Notes under the pieces: model-generated
Seen by the model: only the letters and a program-made list of their open reading frames with translations
Told to the model about the DNA's origin: nothing
Databases searched by the model: none
NCBI GenBank assembly: GCA_004352715.1
Contig: SCFE01000005.1
Coordinates: forward strand, 263,222-327,221
Length of the DNA stretch: 64,000 nt
Origin: Hofstenia miamia
Lineage: Eukaryota > Xenacoelomorpha > Acoela
Direction of reading: 5' to 3'
Part shown: one piece after another, positions 38,084-49,284 of the stretch
How the letters are laid out: the number at the start of each line of letters is the position of its first letter
Position numbering within the stretch: the stretch's first letter is position 1
Program-made: the position numbers and the translations under genes

Positions 38084-38251
38084 CATATAAAATTAATTTT
38101 TAATATTGCATGCGAATTCAAGCCTTTTTCATCAGAATTGGCTAGGAATGGAGACCAAATAATACATGAAAAAATGCACGAATTATCTTCCCATTTACAA
38201 GCTGATACACAATACAAAGCCTTGGTCAAGAATACAATCCCACGAATGTAA
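38084..38251 (+). CDS. Candidate terminal coding exon, unidentified protein
   Basis: A pyrimidine-leaning stretch and TGTACGCAG acceptor end at 38083. The following frame, phase 0, runs 55 codons to TAA at 38249-38251: FKPFSSELARNGDQIIHEKM, then a helix-like HELSSHLQADTQYKAL, ending TIPRM. Residue composition is protein-like and low-complexity-free, unlike most short frames here. I do not recognise the family. There is no nearby AATAAA. It could be a real last exon of a gene extending to the left, or chance. Confidence 0.3.
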   Translation, partial: HIKLIFNIACEFKPFSSELARNGDQIIHEKMHELSSHLQADTQYKALVKNTIPRM

Positions 38252-39498
38252 TTTATGTAGATATAGTTTTTTCAAGTTTGAATCACCCGCATCTCTGTAT
38301 ATAAAATTAAACACTTCAATATACACCTGTATTTTTATGTAAATTTATGTAATCCCAAAAATATGCTAGAGCATTTATCAGTTAATTGGCAAAATACAAT
38401 TTGAAAAAATTTCTCGTAGAAATTCAAATGAACATGAAAAATGGTATATCTTTATGTATATAAAGTTTTGAACAAAGCTCTATTTTCTGGTTGAAAGAAT
38501 TGATGCACTTATAGAATTAGGCCTATAAATCATTAGAAAAATTTGTACAAATGGAATAAATATAGTTTTTACAAATAAAATACCCGGCATGTAAAATTTG
38601 CGATATTAAGCCTGACATGTTATCATGGGCGTAGCTAGAAGAATATTTCAACAATGTCAAAATTGTGCTCTGTAGGGAGCAAAGTCCAAGAAAATTTACA
38701 AAATTGAAGCTTAATAAATACATTTCATGACCAATTTTGTCAATCAGTCATTGAATCCTCTGAATAATTTGAAGCTGTAGACATTATACAGACAATATAC
38801 ATAATAATGTAAAAAAGAGACTCATGAGCTCTCAAAGGCGTCAATTGATTCAGTTGGCACATAGGTCACCTACACCTATGGTTACTTAAACTAGAGTGAG
38901 CACACTATGATGGAAAAACCAGAAACTGTCCCAACTGCTACTTTTTACTTTTATGATTTCAAAATTACGGTTTTTCTTGGACTCAAACTTTACAATGAAC
39001 ATGACATTTAAGTAACTGTTTCAAAGGTAAGTTTACTGTTTATGAACTGCTGTCCTTTGACATTAAATGATTCCGTAGTAATGATTCTATCTGCTTCCCA
39101 ATAAAGTTGGCTTTTAAAATTTAATTTTTTCTTAGATGAAATATTCCATTCTTTGAGTTTTTCGAAACAACTATTTTTGCTAACACACTATTGAGATGTA
39201 GAGGAATAATTTTTCAAACATCAAAAATCGAATAGAAAAAACAAAACTTCCTCTTTAAATTTGCAATCGCCCCATACTACTGTTTACCTAACTTCGTCTT
39301 TATTGGAATCACACATCCGTCTTTCAGTTAAATTGAATAGCGCTAATTGGCAATATCAACGTAACTACAACATTGCGATATTAAGAAAGATAACTTCTTC
39401 CATCATTTTCATGAGGATAATATAAATAGTCTTCCTCTTCTATTGACATCCTGTTTCCTATGCAGCAATCTATATTTGTCTGCTAGCTACAAATTATT
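38252..39498. other. Stretch without recognised gene
   Basis: AT-rich. CATGGGCGTAGCTAG at about 38626 looks like an orphan transposon terminus. Confidence 0.5.
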
Positions 39499-39968
39499 AA
39501 TAACATGGAATATGAATTTCTGAGCTTTTGTATACAAATTTAAGATGTCATCTTCAACAATGAAAAACCGGAATTCATTCGACTTTACTTACATTGTTTA
39601 CATATAAATATATTTTTGAATAGTCCATTGCAATGGGTGTTGTTACGGTTGGGGTTAGGTTAGGGTTAGGGTCAGACATGTCAACGAGCCGAGCTTCTAA
39701 CGATCCGAGCAGAGTCGAGCCGAGCCGAGTCGAGCTGAGCACAGTATTTGATATACAACAAGCCCAAAACGAGCCTATTTTAGGCAAAGCAAGTATATAG
39801 TTCTGCTTGTTAATTTGATTATGGAGATTTTTCTTATTTTTTTGCAGCCTTTCCTATAATCTTTATTAAGAAATGTTTATTAAATAATAGAAAGAGCTAT
39901 ATAAAAAATTCTTTGAGCACAATATTTTTAAAAATATACCAAGCTAAAACGAGCCTCATTCAAGTATT
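39499..39968. repeat. 470-bp exact direct duplication, copy 1 (probable assembly artefact)
   Basis: Identical to 39970-40439 at a constant 471-bp offset, ending exactly at a single N. It includes the first 296 bp of the hAT-like element B (39673-39968), cut at the N, which makes biological tandem duplication unlikely. Confidence 0.93.
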
Positions 39969-39969
39969 N
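39969..39969. other. Single-N contig join
   Basis: One N between the two exact 470-bp copies. Confidence 0.97.
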
Positions 39970-40119
39970 AATAACATGGAATATGAATTTCTGAGCTTTT
40001 GTATACAAATTTAAGATGTCATCTTCAACAATGAAAAACCGGAATTCATTCGACTTTACTTACATTGTTTACATATAAATATATTTTTGAATAGTCCATT
40101 GCAATGGGTGTTGTTACGG

Positions 40120-40143
40120 TTGGGGTTAGGTTAGGGTTAGGGT
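40120..40143. repeat. Short telomere-like TTAGGG interstitial repeat
   Basis: GGGGTTAGGTTAGGGTTAGG followed by GT, a short imperfect TTAGGG array. It resumes as GTTAGGGTTGGG at 40518 on the other side of the inserted element. The artefactual copy lies at 39649-39672. Confidence 0.85.
40136..40143. repeat. Left 8-bp target-site duplication
   Basis: GTTAGGGT, inside the telomere-like array; perfect partner at 40518-40525. Confidence 0.93.
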
Positions 40144-40517
40144 CAGACATGTCAACGAGCCGAGCTTCTAACGATCCGAGCAGAGTCGAGCCGAGCCGAG
40201 TCGAGCTGAGCACAGTATTTGATATACAACAAGCCCAAAACGAGCCTATTTTAGGCAAAGCAAGTATATAGTTCTGCTTGTTAATTTGATTATGGAGATT
40301 TTTCTTATTTTTTTGCAGCCTTTCCTATAATCTTTATTAAGAAATGTTTATTAAATAATAGAAAGAGCTATATAAAAAATTCTTTGAGCACAATATTTTT
40401 AAAAATATACCAAGCTAAAACGAGCCTCATTCAAGTATTTTATGTGCCGAGCCAAGCCGATTTTACACAAAATTTAAACGAGCCGAGCTTGGAAATGTCG
40501 CCTCATTCACAAGTCTG
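40144..40517. mobile_element. Non-autonomous hAT-like element, 374 bp (family member B)
   Basis: The left end is CAGACATGTCAACGAGCCG and the right end, reverse-complemented, starts CAGACTTGTGAATGAGG. It is flanked by a perfect 8-bp duplication GTTAGGGT at 40136-40143 and 40518-40525. Many CGAGCC/GAGCCGAGC words crowd both ends. It shares termini and inner blocks (for example TTAATTTGATTATG and AACGAGCCT) with the 1055-bp element at 5158-6212, so the two are one family with different interiors. No coding capacity. A truncated artefactual copy occupies 39673-39968. Confidence 0.93.
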
Positions 40518-40525
40518 GTTAGGGT
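40518..40525. repeat. Right 8-bp target-site duplication
   Basis: GTTAGGGT, perfect match to 40136-40143. Confidence 0.93.
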
Positions 40526-40746
40526 TGGGCATGGATGCAAGATTAACTCATCCGCAATGATAAATCTACTACTAATGTTACTATAAATATATTCCCATGC
40601 TTCTCCCTTTGGGCAAATTCATACTTTTACGATACTTGCTTCTTGTAAACTTTATTTCAGATTTAAATTTTTTAAAGTTTGCATGAATATTGCAGGAATA
40701 ACGACAAAAAATTTTAAAAAATCGTGCACATCGCGATATTCGTCGA

Positions 40747-40770
40747 ATATATATATATATATATATATAT
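40747..40770. repeat. (TA)n microsatellite
   Basis: Uninterrupted TA run. Confidence 0.95.
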
Positions 40771-40848
40771 CACAAACAGGAGGAAGAAATTTCCTTATTT
40801 GCAACATCTTCATTCAATCGTTTTAAGCACCTAGATAACTTAAAATAG

Positions 40849-41292
40849 AATCTCCAAGATTCTCAATTTTATCAAATAGATCAATCAGGCATGATTGAAC
40901 TCGGAATTGATTGCCTAAAAGAATTTAAATTGGAGTGGTCCTCTCCAGCTTTGAAAAGTGTGCTAGTCTCGAGTGCATCACGAAGAAGGCAACATGTTCT
41001 TCGACCTGCTAAAATGTGTCATAAAGCTAGATATTCCCACGAGCAACTTCAATTGCATTCGAGCCAGCCATTGATTTTTCAACAAAATTGGTCAACTTGT
41101 CATAAAGACCGGTCGACATCTACATTTTCCGATAATTAAAAAGAAAGCTTTCTCCGAAGCCACCTTCCATTAAGCTCTTATTATCGTCAATTGAGAATCT
41201 ATGGTAGACGTCAAAAGACGTTTAAACCACTGAAGCTTAACTACATTAGATGTGCTCTGGAGCGGCTTAGAGGGGTGAATAGTACAAAATAG
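40849..41292 (+). pseudogene. Unidentified open segment with one internal stop
   Basis: A single frame stays open from 40849 to a TAA at 41137-41139 and then, in the same frame, to TAG at 41290-41292, about 146 codons with one stop. The best ATG is 40891. The segment is rich in Ser, Arg, His and Gln (SASRRRQHVLRPAKMCHKAR; YYRQLRIYGRRQKTFKPLKL) and its GC content is above the flanks, as expected for former coding DNA. I recognise no domain. It may be a dead exon or an unknown element ORF. Confidence 0.28.
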
Positions 41293-44200
41293 ATACTCCT
41301 GCTGTAAGCAAGCCTTATTCGTCGTTGCTTAGGTGGATTACTAATATTATGAGTTACAATGTTCAAAGAATTGCCACGTAATATTCGTGGCTAATTTCAT
41401 AAAAAAGGCGCCCTAACAATGTTATAAACATACTAGTTTCAGCATTTTATTAATAAATGATTTGGTGCAAAATGTACATGCAGAAATAATTCTTATCTTA
41501 AATGATTTGGGTATGGCTTAGTATTTGAAATTTGGCTCTACACTCTACCTGGATCATTAGTTCTAGGATTAATGGACACATTAACTAAGCGTTAAATAAT
41601 TTCAAAACTATCAGACACCCTTATAACAAATTTGCACGTGTTGTCTGTCACTTTGGTATATTCGAAACTAATAATCACACTGAAATATTCCTTTACAAAA
41701 CTGCCAGCTTTCCTACTTATATGTTGTAAAATTAACAATAAAAATTTATTGTCTCAATTTGGTATAAAAGAGCACATGGCAATGCTTTATTGAGACACAC
41801 TTGGCTGACTTCAGATTGAATCAACATGGTTACAACCAGAAACGTTATTGTTAGATTTTGTGTTTGTGGTCATTGGGTTTTATGCTGTTTTCGTTTTGTA
41901 TTTGTTTACAAAGTGCTAAATTAAAAGAGTTTCGGTGCATTTTCCGTAAATATTGATGAAAACCGATAAAATGCATTGGCTTATGAAAAATGTTTGTTGA
42001 AACATCATTTAATTCATCTGGAATATTTGTTTTTTGGATGTTGAGTCATGTGTTGTTTAAATTATTAAATATCAGACAGGTACTTGTGAATCAAAGTGTA
42101 GTTGACGCACTTCTTGCCATTCTATTTTTCCTTATAAGATTTCCAATGTATTTGTTCGTAGCTCATTTTAATTTTGCATACTTCAATGTGCCAAATGCTA
42201 GAATTTGTAGAGCTTAACAAACCAACTTTGTAAATACTAATGAGGTGATCTAAAACACTGACTAGTTTAGTTTAAGACACCCATTCCAGTTAAATCTAAT
42301 ATACATTACAAGAGTACCAAATACTAAGAATGCATTATGATATTCAAATGGGAGAACAGCTGCTGATAAAACGGCAGCCTCAAGAAATCGATACTTAATG
42401 CATAAAAATGATATACAGATTTGATTAAGTCGATGATATAAAAAATTATCAGTGCTTTAATACTTTGAGTCAGTAGGGTTAACGTTGAAATTCCAGGGAG
42501 TGGAAATGCTGGTTCTGGGCATATATGTAGCATATACATCAAAAACTTTCATTTGAAACTTCATGAAAACACTATGTCTACATTTTATATTTCACATGCG
42601 TTTTTCTAGCTTTTAAATTTATATTATATGTAAAATGTAAATTTAATTATTTACCAGTTATATTATTTTCTATATATCTTTGGGTCCATTAATATTTATA
42701 TGTAAAAACATGCACATATACAGTATGTGTATTTGTGTATATTGGAAAAATAATATTACTGTATTTATTCAGAAATTATCTGTTGAGTAATTTGTCCAAG
42801 ATGAATAAGTTATTAACCAATGATATCCTATCAAATTTTTGTAATTTTGGCAAAAGCTGGCAAACAGAAATGTGTAAATTTTAAAGTGATACCGACATGT
42901 TATATAAACAAGTAATCTCACCAAAATCATTTATGTGAATTCCCAAAGAAAGTGATTTTGTAGTACATGTAGAAAAATGTGTTTTAAGGTGGAATTAAAC
43001 ATGTTAATTTTTTAAATAAATTTGCCGCACAACCCTTCCCTGTAAGAGAGCCAATATAATAACAAAAAAATATTCTGAAAGCGGATGATTAATTAAATTT
43101 CCTACTAGTCAGCCGAATCTGTTTTACCATTTTGCTCAAAGCAGTAATAAATTTGAGCAGATTCTTTCATCATTTCAAGGAAATCTGAACATATAATGCT
43201 TAGCTGGATATTTTTTATGGTAATATTTATATTAGGAACGACTATATTGTCTCATCCAATTGCACTTTTATAGAGATATTTGATTTATGTGCTTGTTGTT
43301 TATTGCCTTTAAAAGTGTAACTTATGATAAATAGTCGCCTATTTTTCAAAATTACAATTCCTTAACTGACCTAGGACACTACCCATGACACTGCATTTAT
43401 GAATTATTCAAACCAAAACTTGGCCCATGGGTTTTTACTGATGACCTGACCCATGTGCCAAGTGAGGTTGGATTGGGTTTACTCGATTTGTTTTCCACAT
43501 TTCATTTAATGGAGGTACCGTTAATTAATAACACCAGTTCAAAATCATGCCTAAATGGACTTGATTAAGAAAACGATACTTTTCATGAAGAATAATGATG
43601 CAGAAGGAAAATCACATGCTTCAAGAACCTCTACTGATTTTAAATACAATTTTGGAAATTATAAGTGAAAGAAGGCAATTTTAATATGATGACTGAGCAG
43701 CTTGTTTATCACTGGTTTAGGTTCCAAAAGTAGGGTTGATCTAGCAAACATAAATCAGGTTTAACAAGCGGTTCTACAAGTCAACAATGTAGTAGAACAA
43801 TGATGTATTCTGCTTCACAGCATATATGTTGCAGAAGGCAGAAAGATGCAATTGTTAGATTTGTTGGAGCTAAGCAAAACAGAAACGTATCATTAATAGT
43901 AATTACGAGTTCATCTTTAACATTTTAACAGTCTAAATTGAAATTTCCAATAATAATTAATAATGGATTTACTTTAAATCTACGCAACGGCATCCTATTA
44001 AGAAGATTAAATATATCATTTTAATTTTGCTATGAAATTCTCTGTTTTTATTCGTCCATCCAGACTCTTGATATTTTTTAGTTGCATGACAAAAACTAGC
44101 TTTAGGCGAAATATTAATTAGTTGCTTAGTACGGTGTTAATTAGTCCAATTAATTTCCCACTGACTTTGCCCAACGAGGCGAAGAAATTCATTAATATTG

Positions 44201-44490
44201 GCCACGTTCTGCTTATGATTCTATTCGTATGACGCCAGGTGTTTTTCAATAAATTTTAGCATTATACTTTCTTATTCCGATAGATATATATACTGCCAAC
44301 CAATATTTATTTTTGATAATATCGCACATTAATGACACTCATCAAGTCTTTTATCTTACATGTAACTTTTTTCATTCTTCGAAATTTTTGGGAATGCTTT
44401 TTTATGGGAATGATTTTTTAATATTCTGAACTTTGGCTCTATTTGACATTATTAGACCAAAAATTTTGCACGACAATTTTGTTTTGGTCC
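41293..44490. other. Stretch without recognised gene
   Basis: AT-rich; the only structure noted is the hairpin at 43419-43462. Confidence 0.55.
43419..43462. repeat. Strong stem-loop (14-bp stem, 16-nt loop)
   Basis: CTTGGCCCATGGGT (43419-43432) pairs with ACCCATGTGCCAAG (43449-43462) at 13 of 14 positions. GGGTT-type words follow. There is no CTRR motif 10-12 nt downstream, so it is not a typical Helitron end. Confidence 0.7.
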
Positions 44491-44654
44491 TAATGGTGGT
44501 GTAAGCAGATTTGGGGACTGCCCCTTAAAATTGAAATTTCAGAAAAAACCTGTCTAAATTTTATAACAGTAAAAGTCCTTTTAATTAGTTAATATGCTAA
44601 ATAATGAATGTAGCTTGTCTCCTCCCCAAGTTAAAATTCTTTCGGCCACCACTG
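44491..44654. mobile_element. hAT-like MITE, 164 bp
   Basis: The right end, reverse-complemented, starts CAGTGGTGGCCGAAAGAATTT; the left end starts TAATGGTGGTGTAAGCAGATTT. The flanks TTTGGTCC (44483-44490) and TTTGGGGC (44655-44662) agree at 6 of 8 positions. The size, CAG-type end and 8-bp flank fit a decayed hAT MITE; the left terminal trinucleotide has drifted. Confidence 0.6.
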
Positions 44655-44662
44655 TTTGGGGC

Positions 44663-44868
44663 TGAATAACACTAAATTTTTGGTGATATAAATAACTAAA
44701 TAATGTTCGTTCTTATGCTTCCTATTTGAACCTAATGTATATTGAAATTGGTGAATTTCAGTTTTGATCCAAATAATGATGAACTTTTGTATGTGTATAT
44801 TGTGGGTTTTAAATATATGGTATTTCTATAAACTTAAGGTTTGCAAGCTTCCCGAAACACAAAATTAC

Positions 44869-44901
<33 letters not shown>

Positions 44902-47900
44902 GGCCTATATATATATCTTCGGGAAAAATTATTATTGATATTTGAAGTATTAAGCTTGCATACAATGAATGATCTGTTTATGAGCTAATTAAGAAATCCT
45001 ACTTTAGAGTAACTTTTAATACATGAGTTGTTTGAATAAAAATTTGTTGTTTTATTAAGCATTTTCGAAGCCTTCAAATCCATTCATACAAAAATTTTTG
45101 AAAAAATACAAGGCTTTAGACACTCAATTCTATTTCTTGTGCTATATTTTACACAAATTGTGCATTGATGCTGAATTTTTTTATTGGACTTGTCTATCCC
45201 TAAACATTCATTGAATAGAAGCTAGCTGTTTGATAAGTTCAAACGAGATCTGAATGGACAAAACATTAAAAAATTGATCCGGTTGATAAAATTCAATACG
45301 ATAACTTTAATTGTAGAGCAGATATTTTCAGTATAATGTTGAATATTCAAAATCATGCTTATATATTCCAACTTAAAATTTTATTAATGTACACAGAAAA
45401 AAGTGTGAGCGCAATTTGATAAGGTAGGGGGTACTGTAAGCAGATTAAAGATACATTTATTTCTTTTTTCTAAGTTAAGCGTGAAGAGGTGGTATAGTGG
45501 AGCTTTTTTACAATGCTCCAAGTAAGCAATCGGCAAATGAGGTGAACGCTAAAATTATTTCTCTGTAACTACTTCCAATAACAAAACGTTTGAAAACCCA
45601 AAGGCAATGAATGTTTTATTCTATTGAAGTAAACAAAGCAATATTGCTTTAAAAAGAATAGATTTGAATACGGTATGAAAATCCAAATTTCCTTATTGAA
45701 ACGCGACAATACACAGAATTTATATTTGATTTCCTGTTTAAAATTGAATGCATTGTAATGCGATATCCATCAAACAATAATTTAAAAATATTTTCTTCAT
45801 AATCTCTCCCTCGCTCACCATTTTCGAAATAAAATTATTAGAAATTACACCTATGTAATATTAATATAGTCTAAATATTATATGGTTTATATTAAAGCAT
45901 CTGCGTTTACAAATTGTACATTTCTTTTTCTATTATAAACTACAATAGTAATAAGTTTCGTTTTTATGTAAATTCTAAAAATTCGTATAAACCCCAGTCT
46001 CTAGTAGAAAAGAAGAGATTTTATTTGACATATCACAGTAAGACATAAAACATCTTGGGTACTGTACGTAAGCAGATGGTTTTTTAAGCGCTTAGATTGA
46101 ACCAAATTTATGATCATAAAGCAATTTCACAAATGTCAAGGTCGAAACTGTCATCAGATTACTTGCCATCTTTCAGGTTTGTAGCCAGCCTCAAAACTTA
46201 GGGATTATTATTTATCAATATAAAATACTAAGAAATGCCGCATGCAAAAAAAATGTAAATAACGTTTTTTGAGTTTCTACTAACAAATGACCCTGTTCTA
46301 ACCTGAATTCTAAGCCTACGGAATATTCTAAAATAGCATGATATTAAAGAATGACTTGGCAATTAAAAAATGATTTTAGAAATTAAAAGTTCATAGAAAA
46401 AATATGTTTGGTTAATAGCTGGCCATACTTATGATAGTTTTATGCCTATATTTATAAATTATAGCTGTCCTAAGACTTCTAGAGGAAAGTAAAATAGCTT
46501 AAATTTTTTCAGTGGGTGTTAGGCATCCCCCTTGGCTATGGGCCAGCCATGTCTTGGGTTTTAAATAAATTTTATTTCTTCGAAGCACATTCGAATCTTC
46601 GTTATTTCGTAAAAATCTTCTGTTAGGCATGTAATTCTTTATAATTGACTCGAATTTTGTAGAATATATAATCACAAATTTCATGAATTGACAATAGCTA
46701 TCCTTCTCAGATCTAGACTATGAGCTAATATTATCACCTTTAGTAAACGCAAATTCAATAAATACAATAAAATCGGATATATATGTTTTGCAAAAAAATT
46801 TCATGCTTCTTGGTCGAAGAATTTTGGTGTATAATTTTTTTTATTAAAGTGGATAGAAACTAACTACAATAAACATTCAGCAGACATGACAATGCCAATT
46901 TAACTATAAACATAAAAATTCAAAACAACATATAATCAATGTACAAATGGCAAGCGAAAATTGAGTTTTAACATATGTACTATCGATTTTGAATCTATCT
47001 TTACAAATTTTTATGACATAGATCAAGCCTAGGAGTTTTTTGTAAAAGTTCATTTTGCCTGAAGCTGAGAAAATGCTTAATTACGGTCACCCTGAATTCA
47101 AACAAAATAATTTTTATTGAAATAGTTTTAACAGGTATCTGTAAATTGAGAGTGTTTGATAGCCTATGTTCCGCATGATTTAACATAGCGGGAAAAAATG
47201 TTTAACTGAGGCTTACAATAGCCATGTGTGAACTAAGGCGTTCGACTTTTAGATTTCAATTTTCAGATTTTCCATTATCCAGGCGTTGAACTCCAGAAAA
47301 TATATGAATTATAGTTGGTAATACAATTGGACATGGTTTGCATAATTACTTGAGTTTTTGGGGAAAAATGTCTAGCACAAAATTCAATCTCTTCACACTT
47401 ATTACAAAAGTGAAGTGCCGAATAATCCCAAAGCTACTGAATAACTGAATGCCTGGATTTCTCCATTCATCTTACAAACAATATTTTGACTAGAACTTAT
47501 TCGACTATTTCAAGGAACATGCATATTATCATTTAGATCATAATATTAAATTTTTGATATTTTATTTAAATTTACATGCACTTTTTAACATGTCCACTAT
47601 AAAAAACGAATATTTTCCCAAAATCTTCTTAAAATAGAGATGTCATATACTTCTATTGAATTCGTTTTCGGTCCTATAAATCCTAAATCACATACTTTAT
47701 TGAAAATATAAGTTTTTTGTTCACTACAAGACTTTCAGCATAAAAACTACGACCTTCAAAGACTTCAAATTGGAATTTATTAGTTTTTAGCGTCACATCA
47801 TGCAAGTAAGTAGAAATTCTTGAAAGCAGTGTAATTTGCAAGTTTTTCTTCCACTCAGTACGAGCCTTGACAGCGAAATAATGGAAAATGTACACTGAAA

Positions 47901-49279
47901 CTAATTTGGTAGTTTATATTTACATTATTAAAAATGAAAATTAATTTTTTAAGTAATTATCGAATTTTTTTAATATAAAAAATACGCATTATCTAGAATA
48001 GAACTGTTTTAAAACAAGAAGGAATATAATCTGTGAAAATCTAAGTATACAAAAGCGATGAACACCTGAGAGAGACGTTGTAACAATCAATATCGCAAAT
48101 TGAATTCTGAAGAACATCAAACAATAAATTAACAAAAACAGCTAATCCACAGGTAACGTTCGGATGTTAGATACTTCGACCGGCGATTGTCTTTAAATGT
48201 ATCTGCCTTAGTGAACTCGCGCTTTGTTACCTTGCTAAAGCCTTTAGGAAAAATCCTTTATGCTGTTAATTAACAAACTTAGCAATGTGTAGTCAAGAAA
48301 TCTTATTTTATTTAAATGCAAAAGTATTAGATTTGAATAACTTATCGAAACTAAGTCAGTTGGGAGTCTATTTACAATGAATTAGTCGAAACGCTCATAT
48401 TATTGAGCAACTAATATATTAGAGTTTTTGATATTTGACAAATTGACTAGATTTTGGCTTAGTAAAGCCCTTCAAAATTCATTGCAACCAAATATAGAAC
48501 GAGTTGGATAACGATACTATGAACTGCAAAGTTTTGATGGGTATTTTTATTCATATGTTGCTTACTTTTCTAAGAATATTAAATTGAATTTGAACTTTTT
48601 TCGACTTTGATCAATGTCAGTATTAATTATAGTAATTTACACCTAATAAAAAACGAGAAAAGCTATTGTATTATCACTTGGAAATATATATGGAGTAAAT
48701 ATAGTATTTCCCCGTAAAATAACGCATATTATTTTAATGGATGGATCTGTTTTTTACAGACGAAAATGACCCTGAATTTTCTCTTTTATCACGAAATCAG
48801 ATACTTGTACGTTAAAATCAAATAACCAATATTGATTGCAAAGGCTTATATCTTGCAACAAAGTACACGCGATCAATGCAAACATTGATTTTAATATCTT
48901 CCACATATTCAATTGGACAGCGCCAATGGAACGAATATTAGAGTGCTGGTGATACAGTGCCTTTCCCCAATTTATTTTATGCCATACTAAAATGCCAATT
49001 CTAAAATTCTCTCTAAACAATACCACTCCAAGTTTAAATGCTATACAAATACTGTATTAACATTCCGCCAAGAACAGTTGTAACAATGAAATCACTCAAT
49101 TAAAATCTATAAAATTGCCTTGTATTGCTTGATTTAATTTCTTATGAACCTTAAATTAATAAAAAATTTAAAAATATTTTTTCAACAGCATTATTTTGTT
49201 TATTATAAATTCTATCATCAAATATCAAATAAATTGACTATTTTTACTACAAATAGATTTGTCTACAGTAATGCTAATT
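44663..49279. other. Stretch without recognised gene
   Basis: AT-rich with a TA run at 44875-44901. The motif GGGTACTGTAAGCAGAT (45429-45445) recurs at 46057-46077 with a 4-bp insertion. No gene supported. Confidence 0.5.
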
Positions 49280-49284
49280 TCTAA

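Larger units (their letters stand above)
39970..40439. repeat. 470-bp exact direct duplication, copy 2
   Basis: Identical to 39499-39968; unique sequence resumes at 40440. Confidence 0.93.

Noticed and set aside
39575-40258. Two identical 70-codon minus-strand frames
   Set aside because: They lie in the MITE's CGAGCC repeats and one is a copy produced by the assembly duplication.
43419-43480. Helitron 3' end
   Set aside because: A hairpin is present but no CTRR follows at 10-12 nt.
48754-49026. 90-codon minus-strand gene upstream of the LINE
   Set aside because: No domain and AT-rich background codon use; taken as chance.
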